From Gemmatimonadaceae bacterium (GTDB lineage Bacteria; Gemmatimonadota; Gemmatimonadetes; Gemmatimonadales; Gemmatimonadaceae), in the NCBI GenBank assembly GCA_025358925.1, contig JANYHT010000033.1, positions 141,571 to 205,570 of the forward strand: 64,000 nucleotides of DNA, in the 5' to 3' direction. The stretch's first letter is position 1. Each line of letters starts with the position of its first letter. The translations under genes were made by a program, and so were the position numbers. Below the pieces are notes generated by a model. The model was given only the letters and a program-made list of their open reading frames with translations, had not been told where the DNA came from and did not search any database. Positions 9,316 through 17,946 of the stretch are shown piece after piece.

Positions 9316-11376
9316 TTATGTGGGCGTCAGTTTCGTACGCTTGAGCAACAGCGCATTGATTGCCACGACAAGCGTGCTTCCGGACATAGAGAGCGCGGCG
9401 ACTTCGGGGCTGAGTACGAAGGGATATAGAACGCCGGCTGCGAGTGGAAATGCAATGGTGTTGTAGCCCACCGCCCACCACAGGTTCTGCCGCATTTTGC
9501 GGAGCGTCGCACGCGAGAGTTCAATGGCGGCAACGATGTCGTACGGATCACTTTTCATCAGCACGACATCGGCACTTTCCATTGCGACATCAGTGCCAGC
9601 ACCAATAGCAAATCCAACATCAGCCTGTGTGAGTGCCGGTGCATCGTTCACACCGTCGCCCACCATCCCGACTTTTTTGCCGTTGCTCTGCAACGCTTTC
9701 ACCTTCTCCGCTTTCTGTGCGGGCAATACATCAGCCAGCACGATGTCGATGCCGAGATCCGCGGCGATGCGTTTCGCGGTGGCTGCGTTATCACCAGTCA
9801 ACATCACGACTTCGATTTTCTGTTCGCGCAGTCGTGCGACGGTCGCTGTCGCTGTGGGTCGAATCGCATCAGCGATGGCGATGAGGCCGATCACTCGGCC
9901 CGCTTGTGCAACGTGCACGACGGTGCGACCATCTCCTTGCAATCGTGTCGCATCGGCCTCGAGCGCACCGAGCGAGAATTTCTGCGTGTCCATCAACAAT
10001 CGATTGCCGAGAAATACCGTGCCGCCAATTGTCTCGGCGCGTGCGCCCATGCCATCGAGGCTTTGAAATCCCGTTGGTGCCGTCACGGAAAGTTTTGCTG
10101 CGCGGCGTACAATCGCTTGCGCCAGTGGGTGATCAGATCCTTGCTCGACCGCGGCAGCAGCGATGAGCAGCGCATCCTCCGAAACGTTATCCGCCAGCAC
10201 GAGGTCAACGACTTCGGGCTGCCCGACGGTGAGTGTACCGGTCTTGTCGAAGACAATCACGTTGAGTTTCGTCGCGTCTTCCAACGCCGCAGCATTCTTG
10301 AATAGAATGCCGTGCGTTGCGCCGAGCCCCGTTCCGACCATCACGGCCATTGGTGTGGCTAGTCCCAACGCGTCCGGACACGCAATCACAAAGACGGTGA
10401 TGGTCATTGTCACGGCAAAGAGTAGTGGTTGTCCGATCCACCAGAACCAGACGGCAAAGGTGGCGAGGCCAATCACGATTGCCGCAATAACGAGCCACTG
10501 CGCCGCTTTGTCGGCAAGGAGTTGGGCTGGCGCTTTTGAGCTTTGCGCTTGTTGTACAAGCTTGACGATTTGCGCGAGCGCTGAGTCAGCGCCGACTTTG
10601 GTTGCTTTATAGCGAAAGCTGCCGCTCTTGTTGATGGTGGCGCCAATGACAGTGGATCCCGGATTCTTTTGGACTGGCATGGACTCGCCAGTCAGCATGG
10701 ATTCGTCAACGAGTGAGTCGCCAGACTCAATCGTTCCGTCAACGGGAATCTTGTTGCCGGGCCTGATGACGACAATTTCGCCTGCCACAACTTCCGCTGT
10801 TGGGACCTGAACTTCGACGCCGTTGCGCAGCACCGCCGCCATGGTGGGCGTGAGATTCATCAACGCCTTAATCGCGGACGATGCGCCGGCGCGTGCGCGC
10901 ATTTCGAGCCAGTGGCCAAGCAGGATGAAGACTAATAACACAGAGACTGCTTCGAAAAATTGACCTCCCGCTTCGAAGAAGAACGTGCTTCCGACGCTAA
11001 AGAGATATCCGGTGCCAACGCTGAGAACGATCAGCGCGGACATTCCCAATACGCCCTTTCGAAGCTGGCGCCACGCCGAAACGAAAAACGGCCAGCTGGG
11101 ATAGAGCACCGCGGCGCTTGCGAGAAAAAAGAGCCAGAGACCGAGTCTGACTCCGAACGGTGGAGTCGGTGGTGTGAAGACGCCGCCCATAGGGGCGTAG
11201 ATGAAAATTGGTATCGTAAAGAACAAGCAGATCCAGAAGCGATTGCGCATGTCGCGAACCATGGCGGACATGTCCTCACCACTGTGGCCCATGTCATGCG
11301 CCATGTCGGCGGCCATCGCGGGGGGCGCGTTTGGTGGCGCGTCATGCCCTTCGTGGACTTCGTGACCGGTGTTCAT
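9316..11376 (-). CDS. CopB-type heavy-metal P-type ATPase with CPD motif
   Basis: This is a P1B-type ATPase of 686 residues that exports a metal, most likely copper, across the inner membrane. There is no HMA domain; instead the N-terminus is rich in His and Met ([20 protein letters not shown]), as in CopB (P1B-3). Visible motifs are [22 protein letters not shown] and [10 protein letters not shown]. The last helices contain YNTIAFP and [12 protein letters not shown], also CopB-like. The membrane metal site at residues 333-335 reads CPD, where CopB proteins have CPH and CopA proteins CPC; the aspartate codon GAC differs from histidine CAC by one base. It lies 22 bases after PPK2 in the same direction and is probably co-transcribed with it. 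Confidence 0.92.
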   Translation of the reverse strand: MNTGHEVHEGHDAPPNAPPAMAADMAHDMGHSGEDMSAMVRDMRNRFWICLFFTIPIFIYAPMGGVFTPPTPPFGVRLGLWLFFLASAAVLYPSWPFFVSAWRQLRKGVLGMSALIVLSVGTGYLFSVGSTFFFEAGGQFFEAVSVLLVFILLGHWLEMRARAGASSAIKALMNLTPTMAAVLRNGVEVQVPTAEVVAGEIVVIRPGNKIPVDGTIESGDSLVDESMLTGESMPVQKNPGSTVIGATINKSGSFRYKATKVGADSALAQIVKLVQQAQSSKAPAQLLADKAAQWLVIAAIVIGLATFAVWFWWIGQPLLFAVTMTITVFVIACPDALGLATPMAVMVGTGLGATHGILFKNAAALEDATKLNVIVFDKTGTLTVGQPEVVDLVLADNVSEDALLIAAAAVEQGSDHPLAQAIVRRAAKLSVTAPTGFQSLDGMGARAETIGGTVFLGNRLLMDTQKFSLGALEADATRLQGDGRTVVHVAQAGRVIGLIAIADAIRPTATATVARLREQKIEVVMLTGDNAATAKRIAADLGIDIVLADVLPAQKAEKVKALQSNGKKVGMVGDGVNDAPALTQADVGFAIGAGTDVAMESADVVLMKSDPYDIVAAIELSRATLRKMRQNLWWAVGYNTIAFPLAAGVLYPFVLSPEVAALSMSGSTLVVAINALLLKRTKLTPT

Positions 11377-11398
11377 GTTCGGACCTCGAGTGACGGTT

Positions 11399-12232
11399 TC
11401 AACGCGCTAATCGCCCCGTTTCGAGGTCTTCTGGTTTGAACTCGAAGACGACGCTGTGATCGGGCCGGACGAGCTTCTTCTTTTTCCCAGCGTAATGCAG
11501 CCGCGAGAGTATGTCGCGCATCAGGTTTAGGCGGGCTGCTCGCTTGTTATCGGCGCGCACGACATGCCAAGGAGCAATCGCGGTGTGTGTTTGTAAAAGC
11601 ATCGCATCTCGTGCCTCAGAATACGCGTTCCACTGTTCGATGGCTACGTCGTCAACCGGACTCGTCTTCCACTGCTTGAGCGGGTCATGTTTTCGGTCGG
11701 CCAGCCTTCGTCGCTGTTCGTCTTTGCAAATATCGAGATAGTACTTGAAGAGCGTGGTTCCGGAGTTCACGAGCATTTCTTCAAACTTTGGAACCGATTG
11801 CATAAACTCTTTGTGTTCTTCGTTCGAACAGAATCCCAGCACGTGCTCAACACCGGCGCGATTGTACCAACTGCGGTTAAAGAGGACGAACTCGCCCAAG
11901 GACGGCAGGTGAGCGACGTAGCGCTGAAAGTACCACGCACCGCGTTCGCGATCTGATGGTCTGCCGAGCGCGACGACGCGGGTTTCTCGCGGACTTAAGT
12001 ATTCAACAATGCGCTTCACGCTGCCGTCTTTTCCGGCGGCATCGCGACCTTCGAGGAGGATGAGAATTTTGTCGCCGCGATCAATGGCGGACCGTTGCAG
12101 CTTGACGAGCTCGACTTGCAACGCGCGCAACTGCGATTTGTAGCGCTTCTTCTCGGAGCCGTCAACGACGACTTTTTCGTCTGCGAGTGCTGCGGCTTCA
12201 GGGTCATCAGCAACGTCCGTCTGGTGCGCCAT
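11399..12232 (-). CDS. ppk2: Polyphosphate kinase 2 (PPK2 family)
   Basis: This enzyme transfers phosphate between polyphosphate and nucleotides. The 277-residue product has the PPK2 signatures: a Walker A-like [18 protein letters not shown], the lid/Walker B region [17 protein letters not shown], and [14 protein letters not shown]. The ATG at 12232 is chosen because upstream sequence in the same frame, up to 12451, has no family similarity and overlaps the divergent promoter region. Class (ADP or AMP as acceptor) cannot be settled by eye. It immediately precedes the CopB ATPase, which suggests polyphosphate turnover is linked to metal export: polyphosphate binds metals and the kinase can regenerate nucleotide triphosphates (inference). 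Confidence 0.93.
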   Translation of the reverse strand: MAHQTDVADDPEAAALADEKVVVDGSEKKRYKSQLRALQVELVKLQRSAIDRGDKILILLEGRDAAGKDGSVKRIVEYLSPRETRVVALGRPSDRERGAWYFQRYVAHLPSLGEFVLFNRSWYNRAGVEHVLGFCSNEEHKEFMQSVPKFEEMLVNSGTTLFKYYLDICKDEQRRRLADRKHDPLKQWKTSPVDDVAIEQWNAYSEARDAMLLQTHTAIAPWHVVRADNKRAARLNLMRDILSRLHYAGKKKKLVRPDHSVVFEFKPEDLETGRLAR

Positions 12233-12383
12233 AGTATGTCGATGTGAATGCGTGGTTGTGGGCGGCCTTTGATGACGCACGTATGACAGCAACGTCTGCA
12301 AGAAGCATGACGCGCATACGAGGTGAGACTGAAGTTGCTCTAGGTAATTCCCGAGGCTGACGATTGTGCTTGGCCGAGATAGT

Positions 12384-12395
12384 GTCACATATGAC
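12384..12395. promoter_or_regulatory. Dyad GTCA-N4-TGAC between divergent ppk2 and DUF2933 genes
   Basis: The 212-base gap between ppk2 and the DUF2933 gene must hold promoters for both directions. The clearest structure in it is GTCACATATGAC, an inverted GTCA/TGAC pair with a 4-base spacer. It could bind a dimeric regulator but matches no consensus I can name with confidence. Confidence 0.25.
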
Positions 12396-12444
12396 CTTCC
12401 CGGAGCACACGCCGTTTTTCGCACGCAGATCACGGAGACTTCAT

Positions 12445-12588
12445 ATGTCATGGTTGATCACGAACTGGTTCTGGCTGCTGATCTTTTTCGCATTCATCGC
12501 GATGCATCTCTTCGGCCATGGAGACCATGCGGGTCACGGCACGCACGACCAATCGTCGAAGCAACAGGGTAAGGACGCCGATGCTTAA
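12445..12588 (+). CDS. Small DUF2933-type membrane protein
   Basis: This 47-residue protein has one membrane segment (WLITNWFWLLIFFAFIAMHLF) followed by a His/Gly tail (GHGDHAGHGTHD), the pattern of DUF2933 proteins commonly found in metal-resistance clusters. The start at 12445 is set by GGAG at 12434-12437 and by the family's typical length; the frame upstream is not conserved. The histidine-rich tail could bind copper or zinc (inference). Its stop overlaps the start of the next gene by eight bases. Confidence 0.75.
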   Translation: MSWLITNWFWLLIFFAFIAMHLFGHGDHAGHGTHDQSSKQQGKDADA

Positions 12589-12850
12589 TCTCAAAGTGGT
12601 GAGTTGGTCTCTCGGGCTCTTGTCCGCGATCAGCTTTGTTCTCTGTGTGATTTACGGACTTGTTGTACCGGAAAGCATGCATGCATCGCAATTTTTAGAG
12701 ATAATACTGCCGGCGTTTAAATGGCTCTCCTTTTGGGGGTTTTGCTTAGGATTGCTGGAAAGCTTTCTGTATGGTGTGTACATCGGATTCGTCTTCGTGC
12801 CGATCTATAACGCGCTCAGTCGCCGCTGGGGTACGTCAACGAAACGGTAG
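12581..12850 (+). CDS. DUF5676-type membrane protein
   Basis: This 89-residue protein has two predicted membrane segments, residues about 8-30 and 45-75. It ends in a pattern typical of DUF5676 proteins (FCLGLLESFLYGVYIGFVF, then PIYNALSRR). It starts inside the end of the DUF2933 gene (ATG at 12581, TAA at 12586-12588), so translation is coupled. DUF2933 and DUF5676 genes often occur together beside copper ATPases; the biochemical role is unknown. Confidence 0.75.
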   Translation: MLNLKVVSWSLGLLSAISFVLCVIYGLVVPESMHASQFLEIILPAFKWLSFWGFCLGLLESFLYGVYIGFVFVPIYNALSRRWGTSTKR

Positions 12851-12853
12851 CAA

Positions 12854-14074
12854 ATGCGCCAACACTTGCTGGTGCTCCTCGCCTGTGTCTTTGTCGCGAT
12901 GACTGGCGTGGGCATCACGATCCCCGTGCTTCCTTTCTACGTCGAACGTCTCGCGCTGCGAGCTGGCACGTCGAAGCAATCCGTCATCATGCACGTGACA
13001 TTGCTCACCGCTGTCTATGCATTCATGCAACTGTTTTTCGCGCCAGTGTGGGGACGATTGTCGGATCGGTTCGGCAGACGACCGCTCATTCTCATGGGGA
13101 TTGCGGGCTATGTCATCGCTCAGATCTTGTTCGGCCTAGCAACCTCGCTGTGGCTTCTCTATACCGCACGCATATTGGGTGGTGTACTCTCATCGGCAAC
13201 GTTACCGGTGTCCGCGGCATACGTCGCGGACCTCACCGACGATACCGAGCGTGCGCGCGGCATGGCGTGGCTCGGCACTGCCGTCAGCTTGGGATTTGTG
13301 GTGGGTCCGGCACTGGGTGGCGTGGTATCACGAGCTCCGTGGCACATGACCGCGCGCTACGGGCACCTGATGATGGATAGCTTTTCCATTCCATTTTTTG
13401 CAGCTGCAGCTCTGGGCGTGCTGACCCTTGGTGCCGCGATGCGTTGGCTGCCAGAGTCGCTTGCGGTCAAGACACGGGTTGTCGGCGTCGTCCATCCACC
13501 TGCGGACGTTGGAATGTTCGCGAACGGCCTCCTTTCGTTGCTTTGCTTAGCGGCCATTGCGCCGCTCGGCTTGGCGCTTTTCGAAGCAACGTTTGCTCTC
13601 TATGCACGCGAAACACTAAACTATGGTCTTGGCGCTATCAGCGCCGTCTTCGTAGTCTGTGGCATAGTCATGACCATTTTTCAGATTGGCGCAGTGAGCA
13701 TGTTGTCAGGCCGCGTTCGCGAGATGTATCAGATCAGCCTTGGCTTCGCATTCATGGGTACAGGCTTCGGCTTTTTACTCTTGGCTCGTGGTACGGTGAC
13801 CGTGTTGATAATGGTTGGCCTGCTAGCGTTGGGCACATCACTGATCGCGCCGAATCTCGCGTCAGCGATCTCGAAGCGTAGCGGCACGCACCGCGTTGGC
13901 GCCGTGCTCGGTGTGCAGAACGCGGCGAGTAGTCTCGGCCAAGCCAGCGGACCACTGCTCGGCGGCGCGCTGTTTGTGTGGAACATCAACGCGCCGTATG
14001 TGGTAGCTGGCGCGTTGTTGCTTATTGTCGCGATCGTGCTTGCGTGGACTTCGATCACGGCACGAGACACGTAA
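12854..14074 (+). CDS. MFS transporter (drug/H+ antiporter type)
   Basis: This is a major facilitator superfamily permease of 406 residues with about 12 hydrophobic segments. It carries the antiporter signature between the second and third helices (GRLSDRFGRRPLILMG) and the motif C-like GFVVGPALGG in helix five, both typical of proton-driven drug exporters of the TetA/Bmr type. It starts three bases after the DUF5676 stop and is likely in the same operon. Substrate cannot be predicted; the surrounding metal genes do not prove a metal substrate. Confidence 0.9.
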   Translation: MRQHLLVLLACVFVAMTGVGITIPVLPFYVERLALRAGTSKQSVIMHVTLLTAVYAFMQLFFAPVWGRLSDRFGRRPLILMGIAGYVIAQILFGLATSLWLLYTARILGGVLSSATLPVSAAYVADLTDDTERARGMAWLGTAVSLGFVVGPALGGVVSRAPWHMTARYGHLMMDSFSIPFFAAAALGVLTLGAAMRWLPESLAVKTRVVGVVHPPADVGMFANGLLSLLCLAAIAPLGLALFEATFALYARETLNYGLGAISAVFVVCGIVMTIFQIGAVSMLSGRVREMYQISLGFAFMGTGFGFLLLARGTVTVLIMVGLLALGTSLIAPNLASAISKRSGTHRVGAVLGVQNAASSLGQASGPLLGGALFVWNINAPYVVAGALLLIVAIVLAWTSITARDT

Positions 14075-14105
14075 CACAAAATCGTTGTGATGACGCGTTT
14101 CGATC

Positions 14106-14474
14106 TTAGCTCTTCTTTGCGAGCGTGTGAATGTATTTCACCGTTGCTTCGATCTCGGCGGCTGTCAGCTTGTCCTTGAACGGCAACATATCGCCTTTGC
14201 CATTGGTGATAGCCGAGATAAACTCTTTGTGCTGGTGCGTTGCAAAGAATGTAGAATCGACAAACGTTGCAATGTTTTTGTACTGCTGGCGTGCCGCTTT
14301 GGTCGGAGCGCCCAAAACGCCGTGACACTGCTTGCAGTTTTTCGCATACAACGCTTTGCCGTCGACCTCTTGCGGCACCAGTATGGCTTGTTTCAAGCGG
14401 CTGCCGTGCAAAGGTGCGCGTAAACTGAACACGGCCGCTGCTGCGACAACCATTGAAAGCGAGAATACGTTCAT
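14106..14474 (-). CDS. Small periplasmic c-type cytochrome
   Basis: This is a 122-residue monoheme cytochrome c. It has an N-terminal hydrophobic export segment, a heme-attachment motif CKQCH at 47-51 and a probable axial methionine near residue 96 (GDMLPF). It ends with a helix (AAEIEATVKYIHTLAKK) as in class I cytochromes. It is the last of four co-directional electron-transfer genes (Rieske, cytochrome b/c, cytochrome-porin, this one), 60 bases after the cytochrome-porin gene. It could be the soluble periplasmic carrier between an outer-membrane cytochrome and the bc complex or an oxidase (inference). A convergent MFS gene ends 31 bases away. Confidence 0.88.
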   Translation of the reverse strand: MNVFSLSMVVAAAAVFSLRAPLHGSRLKQAILVPQEVDGKALYAKNCKQCHGVLGAPTKAARQQYKNIATFVDSTFFATHQHKEFISAITNGKGDMLPFKDKLTAAEIEATVKYIHTLAKKS

Positions 14475-14534
14475 GGGGATGTACCTGAGTTGAAATGGAT
14501 AGGGATCACGTCGTTGTATCGCGGCGACGGTATG

Positions 14535-15728
14535 CTAGAACGCTACGAAGAGTTGGAATGAAATACCGTTTCTTCGCGGAGCGCGCGTAAGCTGCGGTAA
14601 GTCGCGAAAATACTCTACGCCGAGACGTAGATATTCAGGTAAGGTTGCCGGTATCACGCTGCCCACGACGACGCGACGCAATCCGTCGTCGGATTCGTTA
14701 CGGTTGGGGTCGAGAAATTCGTAGCGCCCAAATACGGTCCAGTGAGTCTTCGGCATGGAATATCCGCCGTATACCCAGTACCCAGAGCCAGTCGCGGTGA
14801 CGCTTGTAATTGCTGTCGTCAGCGGTAGGCGTGAATCATTGCTGTAGACATATCCACCCAGCACTTCAAAAGGGCCGAGAAATTTGTTCGCCGTCGCGGC
14901 AAGCCTGTAATAGCGCGAAGACAAATCAGCAGCGGTTGCATCGAGCCCTGCGATGCGCCCGAAGTATCCGATTGCAGTAACGCCAGAACCAGCGTCATCC
15001 CACATAAACTGATTTGAAATCAGCACATCGTTTTTTGTGCTTGCTCCACCTTCTGAGCCATCAGACGTCGGAGCGCTCAAGCCATTGAGTATCTGAACGG
15101 ACGTTCGGTTTTTTCCACCAATGACATAAAAGGCTTCAACTCCTGCTTGATCGCCAGCAAAACGAAACGGAATACCAGCAGTCGTTGGCTCGGCGAGCGG
15201 TAACGGCACAAGAATACCGGTCGGACGGTCGAAGCCCGCGAGCGCACCACCAACAAGCAAGTGTCCCGTTCCAGCACGAACGCCGCCGTACCCGCCTTCT
15301 TTACCCCACACGCCGCTCACAATCGCTACGAGATCCACGTTGCCTGCTTCTTGACGTTCAAGTTCGAAGTATGCCCCGTAGTTTTTGCCGAGACCGCCCG
15401 CTGCGAAGACGCTTACGGCGGGTGATGAAAGTCCATTTACATCCGCGGGTTCGCGTTGCGTTTTGGAAAGGCTGTACTGAAGAATGCCGCGCGTGGAGAA
15501 ATACTCTTCCATCTTTTTGACTTCCATATTTTCACCGATCTCGTTCGGCATTCGGTAGCCAGCCCATTTAAACGAAAATCCGGTTGCGTTCAGTCGCGGG
15601 ACCGCTGGGTAATGGCAACTAGCACACTTCATGTTGTATTTTCTCGCCCACGCCGGAAGCGCTGCGCTTGTTTCGGGTGCAAGCGCGATCAGAGTTAGAG
15701 CAGTGAGCACGAGGGTGCTTTGGCGCAT
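14535..15728 (-). CDS. Single-heme cytochrome fused to a predicted outer-membrane beta-barrel (Cyc2-like)
   Basis: This 397-residue exported protein begins with a signal peptide ending near ETSAA. A short cytochrome module follows: LPAWARKYNMKCASCH (heme site at 35-39), then PAVPRLNATGFSFKWAGYRM. The remaining 300 residues alternate short polar and aromatic-flanked strands, and the chain ends in SFQLFVAF with a terminal phenylalanine, as in outer-membrane barrels. This layout of one N-terminal heme plugged into a porin is that of Cyc2, the Fe(II)-oxidising outer-membrane cytochrome, and the heme-flanking pattern is similar. Related proteins of unknown function share the N-terminal pattern, so iron oxidation is only inferred. 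The start at 15728 has GGAG just upstream; the frame extends to 16097 only by overlapping the cytochrome b gene. Confidence 0.7.
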   Translation of the reverse strand: MRQSTLVLTALTLIALAPETSAALPAWARKYNMKCASCHYPAVPRLNATGFSFKWAGYRMPNEIGENMEVKKMEEYFSTRGILQYSLSKTQREPADVNGLSSPAVSVFAAGGLGKNYGAYFELERQEAGNVDLVAIVSGVWGKEGGYGGVRAGTGHLLVGGALAGFDRPTGILVPLPLAEPTTAGIPFRFAGDQAGVEAFYVIGGKNRTSVQILNGLSAPTSDGSEGGASTKNDVLISNQFMWDDAGSGVTAIGYFGRIAGLDATAADLSSRYYRLAATANKFLGPFEVLGGYVYSNDSRLPLTTAITSVTATGSGYWVYGGYSMPKTHWTVFGRYEFLDPNRNESDDGLRRVVVGSVIPATLPEYLRLGVEYFRDLPQLTRAPRRNGISFQLFVAF

Positions 15729-15789
15729 GCGACGATCTCCACGGTGAATCGAGACACAAACAACAAACAGAGCAGGCGCGTTGCCTGCG

Positions 15790-17364
15790 CTACTGAGTGG
15801 GTTGCTTACGTGCATTTGTTGACGCACTTTTTTCGTTCTTCGTTGCACCCGCAGCACCGTCGGATTTTTGCAGATCTGGAAAGGTGTCGTGTATTTGCGG
15901 TGTAATTTCTGCGCCTGGTGATCCTCTGAGCGTCGCGAGATAACGAGAGACCTCTTCAATTTCTTGGTGACTAAGTACGGGTGACCCGAACGCGGCCATT
16001 CGAGAATTCGGATGGAAGCGACGGGGTTCTTCGATGAAGCTGTGTAGCCACGCCGTGGTGTGGTGCGCCCCGATTTGCATGAGTGCTGGACCTTCATCGC
16101 CTCCCTTGTTCATTACGACGTGGCATCCCAAACATTGGCGTTGAAACAGTGCACGTCCCGCGCGTTCGGCTGAGCTCAGCTGCCGCCCTGTTTCTGGCGC
16201 AATCGTGGGTTGTACGTCTCGTACGGCCGCTCCAACAAGAAGCGCGGAGCCGCCGAGCAAAACGGAGAGCGCAGCGAGACTGCCGGGCCGATGGAGAAGA
16301 TTTCGACGGCTGCCGCGATCAAAAAACGGCAGACCGAGTAGCGCGATTACGAGTAGTAGCGGGACACCGACTGCAATAGTGCTTTCCATCGAGCCCGGAA
16401 ACAGCTTTAGCAACTGATAAAAGGGGAGAAAGTACCATTCAGGATGCGGGATGTACGAAGAGTCACTCGGATCGGCTGGAGGCTCGAGCGGCGCGCCAAC
16501 GGTCACCGCCAAGATCAGTACAGCGAGCGCCACGACGAGCGACGTGATGACGTCCTTGGCAATGATGTCGGGCCAAAATCGTACGCCCGTATGTTTTGAC
16601 GCTGCGTACGCGGTGCCGTAGTACGCTGGATATACCGGGTCGCTTGTCCGCTTCGGCGCCTTGTCCTCGAGCACGTCAGTACGAGGCGCAATGCCTTGCC
16701 GTACTACAAGCATGAGGTGGAGCAGTAAGAGCGCGGCGAACAACACCGGCAGCCACAGCACATGGAACGCGTAAAACCGCGTAAGCGTCGCTGCGCCGAG
16801 TTGTGAGCCACCTTTCAGCATTTTGGCCATCGCGCCGCCTATCCATGGCGTTGTGCCCGCGATGCTCGTACCGACCTGTGTCGCCCAATACGCCTTCTGA
16901 TCCCACGGCAAAAGTGAGCCGGTAAATCCGAAACCAAGTACGAGAAAGAACAGTCCTACGCCAAAGAGCCAGTTGGCTTCGCGCGGATATTTGTACGCAC
17001 CCATGCTGAAGACGCGGATCATATGCGCCAGCACAAACACGACCATCAAACTCGCGCCCCAGCGATGCATTGCACGCAGCAATACGCCGGCGTTTACCTC
17101 GCGCTGCACATACTGAATGCTTTCGTATGCATGGTCTGGCGTAGGTGCGTAGAACGTGGCAAGCACGAGGCCCGTGACCACTTGAATAAGAAAAGCAGTC
17201 ATGGCGGCACTTCCCAGCGTGTGCCACCACGTCAACCGATCTGGAACTTCGCGGTCTAAGAGCGTGCGCCGAATGCCGACCACGTCAATGCGTTGGTCAA
17301 GCCAGCCGCGTTTCACCGATGACGTCGCGGAGTCGTTCGATAAAGGTGGAACTACATCGCTCAT
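15790..17364 (-). CDS. Cytochrome b subunit fused to a C-terminal cytochrome c domain
   Basis: This is the quinol-oxidising subunit of a bc-type complex, 524 residues. The cytochrome b part has heme ligands H100/H114 and H201/H216 and the Qo-site motif PEWY at 308-311. The second histidine pair has 14 residues between, the spacing of b6f-type and Gram-positive cytochrome b, while the classical bc1 spacing is 13. After the last helices a cytochrome c domain follows with CLGCH at 411-415. It replaces a separate cytochrome c1. A Ser/Lys-rich tail ends the chain. Its start overlaps the Rieske stop as ATGA. With the Rieske protein it makes a minimal two-gene quinone:cytochrome c oxidoreductase. 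Confidence 0.92.
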   Translation of the reverse strand: MSDVVPPLSNDSATSSVKRGWLDQRIDVVGIRRTLLDREVPDRLTWWHTLGSAAMTAFLIQVVTGLVLATFYAPTPDHAYESIQYVQREVNAGVLLRAMHRWGASLMVVFVLAHMIRVFSMGAYKYPREANWLFGVGLFFLVLGFGFTGSLLPWDQKAYWATQVGTSIAGTTPWIGGAMAKMLKGGSQLGAATLTRFYAFHVLWLPVLFAALLLLHLMLVVRQGIAPRTDVLEDKAPKRTSDPVYPAYYGTAYAASKHTGVRFWPDIIAKDVITSLVVALAVLILAVTVGAPLEPPADPSDSSYIPHPEWYFLPFYQLLKLFPGSMESTIAVGVPLLLVIALLGLPFFDRGSRRNLLHRPGSLAALSVLLGGSALLVGAAVRDVQPTIAPETGRQLSSAERAGRALFQRQCLGCHVVMNKGGDEGPALMQIGAHHTTAWLHSFIEEPRRFHPNSRMAAFGSPVLSHQEIEEVSRYLATLRGSPGAEITPQIHDTFPDLQKSDGAAGATKNEKSASTNARKQPTQ

Positions 17365-17894
17365 GTCTCGACCTTTTCAGGAACGCCACTGCGAAACGTC
17401 TGGTAAATGACGTGCAGTTCTCCGTTCTCTACTTTGACCGGGAGCGTGTCGAGTGCGCGGGGTGGTGGGCCGCCGATCACGGCTCCTGTTTTCATGTCGA
17501 ACAGTCCGTGGTGACACGGACAGTGATAGCGCGATTTGTCGGCGTCGAAGTTGTAGCCGCATCCGAGATGCGTGCAAATGCCGCTATAGGCGGTGAATTT
17601 TGCGCCGTCTTCGGTATACAACCACACTGATCGTAAAGCGCGACTTTCCACCCACGCATCATTCGCAACTTCAACAAAGTCGACTTTGATGGGAACGCCT
17701 ACGTCGAGCGTGCTGATATCATCAGCGACCTTCACCCAACTTTTCGGTGACACCTTGCGTAACGCTGGGGCTAAAAATGCCGCGAGCGCTGGAGTTCCAA
17801 TCACCGTGGCAGCGATTGCGGCACCGATCCCACTCGCCCACGTAAGAAACCGGCGTCTGCGCATCACATCGTGGTCGGGTAGTGCATCAGACAT
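17361..17894 (-). CDS. Rieske iron-sulfur protein of a bc complex
   Basis: This 177-residue protein carries the 2Fe-2S cluster that takes electrons from quinol and passes them to cytochrome c. It begins with a twin-arginine-like membrane anchor (MRRRRFLTWASG, residues 11-22, then a hydrophobic helix). The cluster motifs are CTHLGC at 107-112 and CPCHHG at 125-130. The ATG at 17894 is preferred; the frame continues upstream to 18032 without conserved sequence and would overlap the CusA gene. The stop overlaps the cytochrome b start by four bases, so the two are translationally coupled. It follows cusA by 52 bases, so it could be read from the same transcript as the cus genes. Confidence 0.93.
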   Translation of the reverse strand: MSDALPDHDVMRRRRFLTWASGIGAAIAATVIGTPALAAFLAPALRKVSPKSWVKVADDISTLDVGVPIKVDFVEVANDAWVESRALRSVWLYTEDGAKFTAYSGICTHLGCGYNFDADKSRYHCPCHHGLFDMKTGAVIGGPPPRALDTLPVKVENGELHVIYQTFRSGVPEKVET

Positions 17895-17946
17895 TGCGCA
17901 TAGTCTCGAGAAAGGTGAGTACAACAAGGGAGCGCGACCGGTTGCA

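Noticed and set aside
14075..14089. Terminator hairpin between the MFS and cytochrome c genes
   Set aside because: CACAA/TTGTG with a 5-base loop is short and lacks a T-run, so it is not supported as a terminator.
15729..16097. Longer start for the cytochrome-porin
   Set aside because: It would overlap the cytochrome b C-terminus, and the signal peptide and ribosome site are at 15728.
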